The notes: generated by a model not told the origin, from the letters alone. 64,000 bases of DNA from Rahnella woolbedingensis (GCF_003602095.1 NZ_RAHH01000002.1:62001-126000), one strand, 5' to 3'; positions 45,377-54,988 are shown, counted from the first letter of the stretch. Made by a program: numbers and translations.

Positions 45377-46327
45377 TCAGAAACGGAATACAAAGAGATA
45401 CATAAAGGCGGTGTTGACCAGTAACAGCAATACGCCGGTTTTCCACTGCGCTTTGATCACGCCATTTTTGTCCTGCAATTCCAGCAATGCCGCCGGAACA
45501 ATGTTGAAATTGGCGGCCATCGGCGTCATCAGCGTTCCACAAAAACCGGATAACATCCCGATAGCGCCCATGATGGCCGGATTTCCGCCGAGCTGGTTAA
45601 CGATGAGCGGCAAACCGATACCGGCGGTCATTACCGGGAAGGCGGCGAAACCATTACCCATAATCATGGTGAACAGCGCCATTCCGAAGGTGTAGGCGAT
45701 AACAATCGCCAGCGGTGACCCCAGAGGGATAATGTTTTTCACCAGTTCCGACACCACGTCGCCGACGCCTGCCAGCGCAAACAGCGCACCGAGGGCTGCC
45801 AGCATCTGTGGCAAAATAGCCGCCCAGCCGACGGTATCCATCGTCTGTCCGCCCGCTTTAATCGCTTTGAACGGCGAATCGCGCAGCAGCAACAGCGCGA
45901 CGATAAATGCCACCAGTGTGCCGATCACCAGCGAAATCAGCGTGACGTTTTTGGCTTCCACCAGCGGCGTGTATTTGAGCGTCAGGGTACCTATCAGTGT
46001 CACCACGGGGATGAGCAGGGCAGGAATAAACAATTTATTCCCAAAACGTTTCGCACCCGCCTCGCGTTTTTCCACCATTTCCGGCTGATCGTTATCGGTT
46101 TTACCTTTTCCGAGTTTCCCGGTACCGGCGATGACGGCCAGTAAAATCGCCATGCAGCCGGTGACGAAATGCGGTAACTCTGCGCCGAACAGGAACGTAA
46201 TCCCGTAAACGCCCCAGAACAGCGCGTTCACATAACGACGTGAGTTGCTTTTATCGCGCAGGTTAAAGAAGGCGTAAGCGCAGAACATCAGTCCGGCGAG
46301 GATATAAACGGTTTGTAAGTTGATCAT
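45377..46327 (-). CDS. DUF979-family membrane protein
   Basis: The 316-residue protein has about nine hydrophobic helices and the loop MGNGFAAFPVMTAGIGLP typical of DUF979. It overlaps the DUF969 gene by four bases (ATGA), so the two are translationally coupled and probably form one two-component permease. The family is related in shape to ArsB/NhaD-type ion transporters. The substrate is unknown. Confidence 0.84.
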   Translation of the reverse strand: MINLQTVYILAGLMFCAYAFFNLRDKSNSRRYVNALFWGVYGITFLFGAELPHFVTGCMAILLAVIAGTGKLGKGKTDNDQPEMVEKREAGAKRFGNKLFIPALLIPVVTLIGTLTLKYTPLVEAKNVTLISLVIGTLVAFIVALLLLRDSPFKAIKAGGQTMDTVGWAAILPQMLAALGALFALAGVGDVVSELVKNIIPLGSPLAIVIAYTFGMALFTMIMGNGFAAFPVMTAGIGLPLIVNQLGGNPAIMGAIGMLSGFCGTLMTPMAANFNIVPAALLELQDKNGVIKAQWKTGVLLLLVNTAFMYLFVFRF

Positions 46328-47013
46328 TTCGCGGCGCTCCCGTGCTGAGCGTCAAAACGTTTAGCCAGTGAGCGGTCAAGCAACCACATACGAATAAAAT
46401 GGATAATCAGTGCAGCAATGGCCGTCGGGATCGCCCAGACGGAAAGATGCAATGGCTCGACATTAATGCCGTACTGCTCGAGAAAACCTTTGATCAGCAA
46501 AATGGACTGCACGGCGATGAAGATATCCTCACCGAAAAACACCGCAACGTTATCGGTTGCCGCCGCATGAGCGCGAATTTTTTGGCGCACATCATTGGGT
46601 AAGTCGCCGTATTTGGTGGTGGCAGCCGCTTCCGCCATGGGCGCAATCAGCGGTCGAACCATCTGTGCATGGCCGCCCAGGGAGTTAAGCCCCAGCGCGG
46701 CTGTCATCTGGCGCAAGAAGAAATACAACATCAGAACTCGTCCGGTAGTGGCGGCATGGACTTTGGAAATCAGATGCCGCGCCTGTTCCTTGAGACCACT
46801 GCGCTCAAGAATGGCAATGACCGGAAGCGTGAGCCAGATCAGGCCCATATAACGGTTATCGGTGAAGGCTTTGCCGAAAGCGCTGATGATCTCAACGGTA
46901 TGCATACCGCCCGCCAGTCCGGTAGAAATACCGGCAACTGTGACCACTAATAATGGATTAAACCGCAGTGCGAACCCCAGCACGACGATCGGAATACCAA
47001 TTAAAACCCACAT
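46324..47013 (-). CDS. DUF969-family membrane protein
   Basis: The 229-residue protein has about six helices and the stretches ALGLNSLGGHAQMVRPLIAPMAE and DNVAVFFGEDIFIAVQSILL of DUF969. It is the obligate partner of DUF979, and here it is the first gene of a three-gene operon. In other bacteria such pairs often lie beside pyroglutamyl-peptidase genes, but none is present here. Confidence 0.84.
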   Translation of the reverse strand: MWVLIGIPIVVLGFALRFNPLLVVTVAGISTGLAGGMHTVEIISAFGKAFTDNRYMGLIWLTLPVIAILERSGLKEQARHLISKVHAATTGRVLMLYFFLRQMTAALGLNSLGGHAQMVRPLIAPMAEAAATTKYGDLPNDVRQKIRAHAAATDNVAVFFGEDIFIAVQSILLIKGFLEQYGINVEPLHLSVWAIPTAIAALIIHFIRMWLLDRSLAKRFDAQHGSAAK

Positions 47014-47352
47014 GGTGTGTCCCTCAATGATGTTGTGATTGTTTTATATTTTTGATGATTCTCTGCCTGGTGAATACACTGGTAATAACCCTGAGTAATT
47101 ACATAGACCTAATTCGCATAAACAATGCGTGAGGCGGAAAGTAACAAGCGTCATGACTGAACGCAAGATGCAAAAAATAGCGAAATATCTCAAAGGGAAG
47201 TGGTTAAACAAGGCGTGAAGTTGTTCTGGTAATATAAAGAGCTGGCTGCAGATTTTAATCTGGTGTATCTGAGCGATGTGGGGATAAACAGCAGAATAAT
47301 AAACCCGGCATTCAGGCCGGGTTTGAAGGGCGTAGCGGGAACTGAAAGCCGG
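47014..47352. other. 339-base gap between queH and the DUF969 operon
   Basis: It contains the queH terminator (47301-47326), the likely DUF969 promoter near 47040-47110, and a 21-residue basic frame (47153-47218) that has no convincing support. Nothing else is recognised. Confidence 0.4.
47301..47326 (-). terminator. Rho-independent terminator after queH
   Basis: AAACCCGGC and GCCGGGTTT form a 9-bp stem. On the minus strand ATTATT follows. Confidence 0.7.
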
Positions 47353-48012
47353 TTATTCGTCGTCTTCGTCGCCGTAATATTTCACGCCGAGTTTGATAAG
47401 CCCGCGCCCTTGCGACTTACGGTGTAAATTACTGTCACGTAAGGAATAAACGCAGCCGCAGTATTCCTGCTGATAAAAGTGCTCGCGCTTGCTGATTTCA
47501 ATCATTCGCGCCGAACCGCCTTTTTTACGCCAGTTATAATCCCAGAACACCATGCCCGGATAAGGCGCGGCCGCACGTTCGCCGCAGCCGGTAATTTGTT
47601 TCATATCTTTCCAGCGTGAAATACCCAGACAGCTGGTAATGGCACTGAAACCATTTTCCCAGGCATAAAGCGCCGTGCGCTCAAAACGCATATCAAAACA
47701 CATTGTGCAACGCTCTCCGCGCTCAGGAGCATTCTCCATTCCTTTTGCACGCTCAAACCAATTATCCGTGTCGTAATCTGCATCAATAAAAGGGATGCCG
47801 TGCTGCTCGGCGAAACGCATATTTTCTTCTTTGCGCAGCATATATTCTTTTTGCGGATGAATATTCGGGTTGTAGAAATAAATTGTATAGTCGATCCCCG
47901 ATGCCTGAATGGCTTCCATCACTTCACCGGAACAGGGCGCACAGCAGGAGTGCAGAAGTAATTTGTCGTGACCTTCAGGAAGGGCGAGCATTTCACGGAT
48001 TAATTCAGACAT
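47353..48012 (-). CDS. queH: epoxyqueuosine reductase QueH (DUF208)
   Basis: The 219-residue protein has the cysteine motifs [14 protein letters not shown] near residues 19-32, [15 protein letters not shown] near 99-113 and [10 protein letters not shown] near 185-194, which bind an Fe-S cluster and a metal in QueH. It performs the last step of queuosine synthesis on tRNA, as a non-homologous alternative to QueG. It has an acidic tail and stands alone. Confidence 0.9.
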   Translation of the reverse strand: MSELIREMLALPEGHDKLLLHSCCAPCSGEVMEAIQASGIDYTIYFYNPNIHPQKEYMLRKEENMRFAEQHGIPFIDADYDTDNWFERAKGMENAPERGERCTMCFDMRFERTALYAWENGFSAITSCLGISRWKDMKQITGCGERAAAPYPGMVFWDYNWRKKGGSARMIEISKREHFYQQEYCGCVYSLRDSNLHRKSQGRGLIKLGVKYYGDEDDE

Positions 48013-48238
48013 TGTTATTCACCAGAGCTTTTCACCAGAGCTATTCACGAGAGTGACAGACACAGAATGTAGGAATTTCTTTATCTATTATCAGGCACGA
48101 TCATAGAGAACCCTGCGTGACTGTCAAAATTTTCTTGAGTGTTTATGCCCGGGGCGAATGGCAGGGCATTGTTCAGTGCTATGATAAGGACGATTGCAGG
48201 GCGCAGCCCGGTACACAGAGATTTTAAGGAAACAGGTA

Positions 48239-49249
48239 ATGCAGATTATGAGATCGAATCAAATTCGCTGGCTCAGTGTGTTGATTGTGATGGGCGGGCT
48301 GTTACTGATTCTTCCTCTTCATTTACTGGCGTGTTTAATCGCCGGTTTTTTAGTGTTTGAACTCATCAATGCCCTGACGCCGTACTTTCAGAAAATCATC
48401 AGCGGTGAACGTGCCCGCTGGGCGGTGGTCGCGGTTATCGGCACGCTGGTCGTCAGTTTCCTGACGCTGGCGATTGCCGGCATTGCTGATTTTCTGATGG
48501 AAGATATGAAAAACCCGGTGGCCTTTAATGCCATGGTGTCGCGGTTGCTGACCGATGCGCAGAGCCGTCTGTCGCCGGTGCTGCTGCATTATCTGCCCGC
48601 CAATATTGAAGAGTTACAGCGCAGTTTCCTGCAATGGTTACGCGAGCATATTGTGATGATTCAGGCCTTCGGCAAGAATGCGGCGCATGTTTTTCTGACG
48701 ATGATTATCGGGATGATCCTTGGCGCAATTATTTCGCTTCAGCAACCTAATCAGGGCGAACATCATGCGCCGCTGAAAAAGGAATTGTTGCAGCGTATGC
48801 GTTTGCTGGGAGAAGCGTTTCGCAATGTGGTGTTCGCTCAGTTCCAGATTTCGCTGATCAACACCGTGCTGTCAGGTGTTTTCCTGTTCGGCATTTTACC
48901 GCTGTTTGGCATTCATCTGCCGCTGGCGAAAACGCTGGTGGTGGTGACGTTCGTGTGCGGATTGCTACCGGTGATCGGTAATCTTATTTCTAACACGCTG
49001 ATTTTCATCGTCGGGCTTTCGCTTTCCTTGTGGGTCGGGGCGCTGGTGCTGGCGTATCTGATCATCATTCATAAAGTGGAATACTTCCTGAATGCCCGCA
49101 TTGTGGGCAGCCGTATTAAGGCGAAATCCTGGGAAGTTCTGCTGGCGATGCTGGTCTTTGAAGCCGCGTTTGGTATCCCCGGCGTCGTGGCGGCACCCAT
49201 CTATTACGCGTATATGAAAAGTGAACTGAAAGAAGCCGGTCTGGTTTAA
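48239..49249 (+). CDS. AI-2E/PerM-family membrane protein
   Basis: The 336-residue protein has about eight hydrophobic segments with the family layout: paired helices at the start, a soluble loop (about 85-140) and a C-terminal helix group with LPVIGNLISNTLIF. It starts at MQIMRSNQIRW after AAGGAAACAGG. Members export or take up diverse solutes, from AI-2 to sodium ions; substrate cannot be assigned. A long-stem hairpin follows. Confidence 0.82.
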   Translation: MQIMRSNQIRWLSVLIVMGGLLLILPLHLLACLIAGFLVFELINALTPYFQKIISGERARWAVVAVIGTLVVSFLTLAIAGIADFLMEDMKNPVAFNAMVSRLLTDAQSRLSPVLLHYLPANIEELQRSFLQWLREHIVMIQAFGKNAAHVFLTMIIGMILGAIISLQQPNQGEHHAPLKKELLQRMRLLGEAFRNVVFAQFQISLINTVLSGVFLFGILPLFGIHLPLAKTLVVVTFVCGLLPVIGNLISNTLIFIVGLSLSLWVGALVLAYLIIIHKVEYFLNARIVGSRIKAKSWEVLLAMLVFEAAFGIPGVVAAPIYYAYMKSELKEAGLV

Positions 49250-49258
49250 TCTTCTGCA

Positions 49259-49307
49259 AACAGTGGCGCACAAATTCTGAAGCGAACCGGTTTCTGGCGC
49301 CACTGTT
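49259..49307 (+). terminator. long-stem hairpin after the AI-2E-family gene
   Basis: AACAGTGGCGC and GCGCCACTGTT form an 11-bp stem with a 27-base loop. The T-run is short. Confidence 0.55.
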
Positions 49308-49479
49308 TACTTCCTGTCCGTGATGCCGCGCTATTCACCAAATCTCTTCAAAAAAACAGATTCAGGCAAGCAATAGCGAGAATCGTTATATCTGTTTGTC
49401 ATCTGAAACCTTCATAATTTCCTTGTGCCTGCAGTTTGTGCGGGCATGAAGTATTCCGTTTGCCTACCAGGAGAAAAAA

Positions 49480-50541
49480 ATGACGCTTAACGTTCGTGGT
49501 TTCGCTGCACATTCAGCGGATGCGCCTCTGGCGCCTCATAACTTTGTTCGTCGTGACCCGCGTGATACCGACGTTGTGATCGACATTCTGTACTGCGGTG
49601 TGTGTCACTCTGACATCCACCAGGCACGTAACGAATGGCATCAGAGCATTTATCCGATGGTTCCGGGCCATGAAATTATCGGTCGCGTTAAACAAGTGGG
49701 CGCGAAAGTAACAGGTTTCAGCGTCGGCGATACCGTCGGTGTGGGTTGCATGGTCGATTCTTGTCAGCACTGTGAGTCCTGCGCAGAAAGCCTGGAACAG
49801 TACTGTGAAGAAGGCGCTACCATGACTTACAACAGCCATGATCGTCATGACAACATGATGACCTACGGCGGTTACTCTGAACAAATCGTTGTTTCAGAAA
49901 AGTTTGTTCTGCGTGTTTCTGAAAAACTGGATATCAAATCTGCGGCACCACTGCTGTGTGCCGGTATCACCACTTACTCTCCGCTCAAACACTGGAAAGT
50001 CGGTAAAGGCCATAAAGTGGCGATCGTCGGTTTAGGCGGCTTAGGCCACATGGGCCTGAAATTCGCTAAAGCACTGGGCGCGGATGTGACGTTGTTCACC
50101 CGTTCCAAAGGCAAAGAGCAGGAAGCTTACCGTCTAGGCGCTGACCACGTGGTGTTGTCTACCGATGCAGAACAAATGGCCGCAGTGAAAAGCCACTTCG
50201 ACTTTATTCTGGACACGGTACCGAATCCGCACGACCTGAATCCGTACCTGGACACCCTCAAGCGCGATGGTACGCATATTCTGGTTGGCCTGATCGAGCC
50301 AATCGAACCTGCGCTGCACAGCGGAAAACTGGTGATGGGCCGCAAAACCGTTGCCGGTTCGCTGATCGGCGGTATCGCTGAAACTCAGGAAATGCTGGAT
50401 TTCTGTGCTGAGCATGACATTTCCTGTGATGTGGAAATGATCGACATGCAGGATATCAACGGCGCTTACGAACGCATGCTGAAAAGCGATGTGAAATACC
50501 GCTTTGTTGTTGATATGGCTTCGCTGAAAAACGCCGGCTAA
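49480..50541 (+). CDS. yahK: zinc alcohol/aldehyde dehydrogenase YahK type
   Basis: The 353-residue zinc-type MDR enzyme has catalytic-zinc ligands in CGVCHSDIH and GHEIIGRV, the structural-zinc cysteines in CQHCESCAESLEQYC, and the Rossmann GLGGLGHMGLKFAKALGA near residue 187. It is of the NADP-dependent cinnamyl-alcohol-dehydrogenase group and reduces many aldehydes. ATG follows AGGAG. It is monocistronic. Its position beside padC-type phenolic metabolism in the window may be chance. Confidence 0.9.
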   Translation: MTLNVRGFAAHSADAPLAPHNFVRRDPRDTDVVIDILYCGVCHSDIHQARNEWHQSIYPMVPGHEIIGRVKQVGAKVTGFSVGDTVGVGCMVDSCQHCESCAESLEQYCEEGATMTYNSHDRHDNMMTYGGYSEQIVVSEKFVLRVSEKLDIKSAAPLLCAGITTYSPLKHWKVGKGHKVAIVGLGGLGHMGLKFAKALGADVTLFTRSKGKEQEAYRLGADHVVLSTDAEQMAAVKSHFDFILDTVPNPHDLNPYLDTLKRDGTHILVGLIEPIEPALHSGKLVMGRKTVAGSLIGGIAETQEMLDFCAEHDISCDVEMIDMQDINGAYERMLKSDVKYRFVVDMASLKNAG

Positions 50542-50724
50542 CCTTATTACGCGTGGTATCGCGATATTGGTTAAATAGCGACCTAATGCGTCTGTCCTGA
50601 ATATTGAATGAAAGCAGCAGGGCAGGCGCATTGTGGCGAAATTTACTCTTTACACGTTTCTGTGACTTCTCGGCTTGAAAGCGCGGTGGTATCCTGCTGC
50701 CTTTCGCCGGGCGAAGGAAAACCA

Positions 50725-51063
50725 GTGGCTAAGAGTTTTGATGAACTCATCAGAGACATGGATCTGATGATTGAACATGTGGACAGGCTGAAAGACCTGC
50801 CGCCACGTGCAGCGCAACCAACCGCTGCGGAGAAACCTGCGTACGATTCTTTCGGTGAGATTTTCGCCCTGAAAGCCGTGATGCGGGCTTTTATTTCTTC
50901 GGTCGACACCATTGTTAAAGTGCAGATTGCGAAGAAAGTCGAACAGGATATCGGCCATCTGGAGAATACTGTGCGGGCAATCGGCGGCGGCAGCGCTGAC
51001 GCAGAAGACGTCGCGCAAATTACGGCCTATGTCCGTAATGCAGTTTCAGAACTCATGGATTAA
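50725..51063 (+). CDS. small helical protein of unknown function
   Basis: The 112-residue soluble protein starts at GTG (50725), eight bases after GAAGGA; the longer frame reaching to 50608 has no such site and crosses low-complexity sequence. The first 30 residues (FDELIRDMDLMIEHVDRLKD) and the middle (FALKAVMRAFISSVDTIVK) are amphipathic helices, split by a Pro/Ala-rich linker. I do not recognise a family. A very strong terminator follows, showing it is a real transcription unit. Confidence 0.65.
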   Translation: MAKSFDELIRDMDLMIEHVDRLKDLPPRAAQPTAAEKPAYDSFGEIFALKAVMRAFISSVDTIVKVQIAKKVEQDIGHLENTVRAIGGGSADAEDVAQITAYVRNAVSELMD

Positions 51064-51091
51064 TCCGGCACGCTATCAGCGCGCTGTACAA

Positions 51092-51140
51092 ACGCCGGTC
51101 ACAGGTCTTTTAAAGACAATATGTGACCGGCGTTTTTTTT
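51092..51140 (+). terminator. strong terminator with a 12-bp stem
   Basis: ACGCCGGTCACA and TGTGACCGGCGT flank a loop that itself holds GTCTTT/AAAGAC. A run of eight T follows. Confidence 0.92.
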
Positions 51141-51213
51141 GGACTTTCTAACCCATAGGCGCGACGGATAAAAGCGTCTATTCTTGCCGTAACTCCTTTT
51201 GCTGGTGCCGTTT

Positions 51214-52089
51214 ATGTCACAGGATTATCGCTATTTCGCGTCAGCACGACGCAGATGTTATGCCCTTTTATTTGAGCACCGAACCCGCAGCGGTCGCCGG
51301 ATGGAAACCTTCTGGATTGTCATCTCGCTGCTGAGCGTTCTGTTTTTGTTTATAGAGTCGAGCGCCACCGATCTCTTTCCTAATATTCCGAACATCCTGT
51401 ACCGGTTTGGCACAATAGAAGTGGCATTCACCACGTTGTTCACGGTGGAATACGTTTTGCGGGTGATCTCCTCACCGCGAAAAATCCACTATCCGTTCAG
51501 CTTCTTCGGATTTATAGACCTCTGTACGATTTTGCCGATGTACATTCTGTGGCTAATACCGTCGCTTAGCGTATCACCTGATCTGGTGGTGCTGGTGCGT
51601 CTGCTGAGGGTGTTGCGCGTGCTGCGCGTGCTGAAACTCTTGCGGTATATGAGTGACGCCGGGATTTTGTGGCGAAGCCTGATGCGCGCGCGACGTAAAC
51701 TGGGCATCTTCTTTGGCTTCGTGGCGATAATCCTTTGCCTGTTCGGCGGGCTGATGTTCGCGGTAGAAGGGGGGAAGGACGGATTTACCTCATTAGGTGC
51801 CGCGGTCTACTGGGCGGTCGTGACGCTCACCACGGTAGGTTACGGTGACATTACTCCGCACACTGCCCTCGGTCGAATGCTGGCGTCGGTGCTTATCCTG
51901 CTGGGGTATTCCATCATCGCTGTTCCTACCGGGATTTTAACGGCTTATATGTCACAAGAGTTGGAAAAGGGACGGGCAGCACGTTCTTGTCTCATTTGTC
52001 TGCATTCAGGACATGAAATTGATGCAAAATTTTGCGCGCATTGTGGCGCGATCCTTGAGGCAAATACTTCACAACCTGTTGAAAAATAG
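51214..52089 (+). CDS. voltage-gated-type potassium channel with C-terminal zinc ribbon
   Basis: The 291-residue protein has six TM segments. S4 has Arg every third residue from 129 (VRLLRVLRVLRVLKLLR). The pore helix AAVYWAVVTLTTVGYGD carries the K+ filter at 206-212. The cytoplasmic tail has four cysteines in CLICLHSGHEIDAKFCAHCG (C259, C262, C274, C277), a zinc-ribbon pattern that ordinary Kv-type bacterial channels lack. ATG 51214 is chosen because upstream codons lack a start with an RBS, though the RBS here is weak. It likely conducts K+ across the inner membrane. Confidence 0.87.
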   Translation: MSQDYRYFASARRRCYALLFEHRTRSGRRMETFWIVISLLSVLFLFIESSATDLFPNIPNILYRFGTIEVAFTTLFTVEYVLRVISSPRKIHYPFSFFGFIDLCTILPMYILWLIPSLSVSPDLVVLVRLLRVLRVLRVLKLLRYMSDAGILWRSLMRARRKLGIFFGFVAIILCLFGGLMFAVEGGKDGFTSLGAAVYWAVVTLTTVGYGDITPHTALGRMLASVLILLGYSIIAVPTGILTAYMSQELEKGRAARSCLICLHSGHEIDAKFCAHCGAILEANTSQPVEK

Positions 52090-52191
52090 CCTGATAAGTG
52101 GTCAATGATTGTACTGACTGGTACATATTTAGACTATTTTCATCCTTTACCTCACCATTGCATTAAAAAGAGTTGCTATTAAAGGGCAGTC

Positions 52192-52266
52192 ATGAGTAAA
52201 TACATACCGGCCTGTGGTACAGACCTATTTATGCACGACATCCTGAGTAAAGTTGTTCCAATTTAA
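52192..52266 (+). CDS. candidate 24-residue small protein upstream of the cold-shock gene
   Basis: The frame starts MSKYIPACGTDLFMHD and ends SKVVPI. AAAGGG lies five bases before the ATG, a strong site. The peptide is not hydrophobic and matches no family known to me. It is well separated from the cold-shock gene (121 bases). It could be a real small protein or a leader peptide. Confidence 0.35.
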   Translation: MSKYIPACGTDLFMHDILSKVVPI

Positions 52267-52387
52267 AGCGTTATCCATGATAACCCTGCTCTGACGAATT
52301 TCCTTCTTAGTGCCTCCATAAGTAACGACTGAAATCCGGCTATAACATGCCCATGGTGGCGAAATTTATTTTTAAAAGGTAATTCTT

Positions 52388-52597
52388 ATGTCAATGATGA
52401 AAGGTCAGGTTAAGTGGTTTAACGAGTCTAAAGGCTTTGGCTTCATCACTCCTGCTGACGGCAGCAAAGATGTGTTCGTACACTTCTCCGCTATCCAGGA
52501 TCAAGGTTTCAAGACCCTGGCTGAAGGCCAGAACGTACAGTTCACTATCGAGAACGGTGCTAAAGGTCCGTCTGCGGCTAACGTTACCGCTATCTAA
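52388..52597 (+). CDS. cspE: CspA-family cold-shock protein
   Basis: The 69-residue protein is full length for the family, with RNP1 KGFGFITP and RNP2 DVFVHFSAI. Its sequence [20 protein letters not shown] resembles the CspC/CspE branch; which of these it is cannot be fixed from sequence alone. It is a single-strand nucleic-acid chaperone. TATAAC near 52339-52344 is a likely -10, giving a short leader. A strong terminator follows. Confidence 0.92.
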   Translation: MSMMKGQVKWFNESKGFGFITPADGSKDVFVHFSAIQDQGFKTLAEGQNVQFTIENGAKGPSAANVTAI

Positions 52598-52635
52598 TCT
52601 TGCTTTACCGCTGTTTCAGCGATAAACGTAAAGAT

Positions 52636-52666
52636 AACAAAAACCCGCATGCGCGGGTTTTTTTAC
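52636..52666 (+). terminator. Rho-independent terminator after the cold-shock gene
   Basis: AAAACCCGC and GCGGGTTTT form the stem, followed by a T-run. Confidence 0.88.
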
Positions 52667-52742
52667 GTCTGTCGTTTATGGATCTGGTTTGCGGAAACCA
52701 CTCTGAGATGACAGCTGCGCCGGAACGTGCTGGCAAAAGAGC

Positions 52743-52820
52743 AAAAAAATGCCCGCATCGTGGCGGGCAAAAATATTTCTTATGACATTCATTGTTGTAC
52801 TCCCTCGGGGGTGAGCACGC
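52743..52820 (-). ncRNA. candidate small RNA or attenuated leader transcript
   Basis: On the minus strand a TATACT -10 element (plus 52825-52830) is followed by about 75 bases ending in GCCCGC-N6-GCGGGC plus seven T, a good terminator. The transcript would hold a GAGGGAG site (52800-52806) partly paired in a hairpin and an ATG at 52792 that opens a 38-codon frame running through the terminator. This looks like an attenuated leader or a small RNA; no known enterobacterial sRNA was recognised. Confidence 0.4.
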
Positions 52821-52992
52821 AGCCAGTATAGTGGATATCAAAGTCAGGATTCTGGCCGCAATATGTTAAGGAAATGCAAATTAGTGCCGCAGGGTTATTT
52901 TCTGCTTTTCAGGCTAACTTTCCCCTCGCCACCTGCTTTTGTGTGGCGGTCTGTACTACAATAAACATAATTGAAAACCATGGGATAACCTG

Positions 52993-53190
52993 ATGAAAGT
53001 TAATGATCTTGTGACTGTAAAAACCGACGGCGGACCGCGCCGTCCGGGCAAAGTATTAGCCGTAGAAGAATTTTACGAAGGCACCATGTATCTGGTATCG
53101 CTGGAAGATTATCCGGCAGGTATCTGGTTCTTCAATGAAGGCGACACCAAAGACGGCACATTCGTTGAGCCCCGCGAAGACGCAGAATAG
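52993..53190 (+). CDS. dsrB: DsrB protein
   Basis: The 65-residue protein matches E. coli DsrB nearly throughout: [40 protein letters not shown] and GIWFFNE. Its function is unknown. In E. coli it lies close to rcsA and the DsrA sRNA; here a chemoreceptor gene lies between dsrB and rcsA. A terminator follows. Confidence 0.92.
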   Translation: MKVNDLVTVKTDGGPRRPGKVLAVEEFYEGTMYLVSLEDYPAGIWFFNEGDTKDGTFVEPREDAE

Positions 53191-53217
53191 CCGTTACCTG
53201 CAAAATGCAGTCGGCGT

Positions 53218-53252
53218 AAAAAAACACCGGGGCAAAGCCGCCGGTGTTTTAG
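53218..53252 (+). terminator. terminator after dsrB
   Basis: AAAACACCGG and CCGGTGTTTT form a 10-bp stem that also suits the convergent chemoreceptor gene. Confidence 0.82.
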
Positions 53253-53287
53253 TTTTAAAGGCGGTTATTTACGGTAATGTTGCGGGA

Positions 53288-54988
53288 TCAAAACGTTTCC
53301 CACTTAGGTTGGTCACTGGCCTGTTTGGATGAGCGCTTATCCGGAGCGGAAAGAGCGCGTGCCGGTGGCTGGCGGTTTGCAGGGGTTTTTAGAACAGTGC
53401 TTTCAAGACGAAATACCGCCACGGCCTGTGTCAGACGCGCTGCCTGTTCTTCCAGTGAGGCCGCAGCCGCAGAGGCTTCCTGTACCAGTGAGGCGTTTTG
53501 CTGGGTGACGCCGTCCATTTCCGACACGGCCAGACTGACCTGACTGATCCCGCGGCTCTGCTCGTCAGAAGCAGAAGCGATTTCACCCATGATGTCGGTG
53601 ACATGACTGACGGCAGTGACGATTTCAGACATAGTATCCCCCGCATCACCGACCAGAATGCAGCCTTCGCCCACGTAATCGACCGATTCTTCAATCAGCG
53701 TTTCAATTTCTTTCGCCGCCTGCGCACTTCTTTGCGCCAGGCTACGCACTTCGCTGGCAACGACGGCAAATCCGCGACCCTGTTCCCCTGCACGCGCGGC
53801 TTCAACTGCGGCATTCAGTGCCAGAATATTGGTCTGGAAGGCAATGCTGTTAATGACGTTGGTGATCTCGGCAATTTTGGACGAGCTGCGGGAAATTTTG
53901 TCCATCGTCGCCACCACATCTTCCACAATGCTGCCGCCTTTTTGCGCTTTGTGTGAGGCATCAGCGGCCAGTTTGCTGGCGTGGTGGGCATTTTCGGAGT
54001 TCTGCTTCACGGTCGCGGTCAGCTGTTCCATACTGGCGGCAGTTTGTTCCAGCGCAGCAGCCTGTTGCTCGGTACGTGAGGAAAGGTCGGTATTGCCGGA
54101 AGCGATTTCAGTCGACCCCTGATAAATCGACATGGCGCCTTCGCGCACAGTCAGCACGGTTGATGCCAGAGAATGCTGCATCTGCTCAACATTGCTGCTC
54201 AGCACGCCAATTTCATTGCGGCCGTTGCTCTGGCCCGGCTGAGTCAGGTCGCCTTCGGAGATTTTCTGAATACGTATCACCAGACGGTTCAGCGGATTAA
54301 TGATCACTTTGCGCATCACCAGATACGTGATGAACGTCAGCATCAACGCCAGCAGGAAGCTGCCCGCCATCAGGGTATAACCGAGAACGGCGTTACGCTG
54401 GGCTTTGTCATTAATGGCGTTGGCGGTTTCGGTGCGATAGGCAATGGCAGCCAGTAACGGTATGTTGTTGGCCAGATCGAGGCTGCGCACGGTTTCCGCT
54501 TCCTGAGAAATGACTTCTTCAAAATGCGCCTGCTTTGTGGATTCCAGCATCGGCGCCATGCCTTTGGTCAGATATTCGTTGTAGGCTTTTTTCAGCGGCT
54601 CATCGAGCGCCAGATCCTTTTGCGTTTTATTCGGGCGGTTGATATAGCTGTCAAAAGAAGACTGCGATTGTTTAATAAGGCTGGCCGCGTTAGTCAGGTT
54701 CTGGTTGAAAATATCCTGATCGCCGATACGCGCGGCGGCAGCGGCCTGGATCAGCACCAAACGTGCCGTACGCAAATGGTTAGAACTGTTCGAAAGCGCC
54801 ATACGAATTTGCAGTTCCTGCGTGGCATTAGCCAGCGCGGCATTGCTTTGTTTGAGAAAGAAACTGGATGTGCCGATGGAAATGGCAAAAAGAAACAGGA
54901 TCCCGGTGAGGATCAGGCTAATCAGGGTAATCAGTCGAATATTGCTGATGAAAGACGTTCTGGTATCTGAAAGGGTAGGAGTATCCAT
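53288..54988 (-). CDS. methyl-accepting chemotaxis protein
   Basis: The 566-residue receptor has TM1 (about 18-42), a periplasmic four-helix sensor domain (about 43-200), TM2 (about 203-227), HAMP and a signalling domain with the hairpin tip [20 protein letters not shown]. It ends in the CheR/CheB tether pentapeptide variant KWETF, so it is a high-abundance Tsr/Tar-type receptor. The ligand is unknown. It is inserted between dsrB and rcsA relative to E. coli. Confidence 0.92.
   Translation of the reverse strand: MDTPTLSDTRTSFISNIRLITLISLILTGILFLFAISIGTSSFFLKQSNAALANATQELQIRMALSNSSNHLRTARLVLIQAAAAARIGDQDIFNQNLTNAASLIKQSQSSFDSYINRPNKTQKDLALDEPLKKAYNEYLTKGMAPMLESTKQAHFEEVISQEAETVRSLDLANNIPLLAAIAYRTETANAINDKAQRNAVLGYTLMAGSFLLALMLTFITYLVMRKVIINPLNRLVIRIQKISEGDLTQPGQSNGRNEIGVLSSNVEQMQHSLASTVLTVREGAMSIYQGSTEIASGNTDLSSRTEQQAAALEQTAASMEQLTATVKQNSENAHHASKLAADASHKAQKGGSIVEDVVATMDKISRSSSKIAEITNVINSIAFQTNILALNAAVEAARAGEQGRGFAVVASEVRSLAQRSAQAAKEIETLIEESVDYVGEGCILVGDAGDTMSEIVTAVSHVTDIMGEIASASDEQSRGISQVSLAVSEMDGVTQQNASLVQEASAAAASLEEQAARLTQAVAVFRLESTVLKTPANRQPPARALSAPDKRSSKQASDQPKWETF

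Noticed and set aside
47153..47218. 21-residue basic peptide frame
   Set aside because: Nothing beyond a start, a stop and a loosely placed purine-rich stretch supports it.
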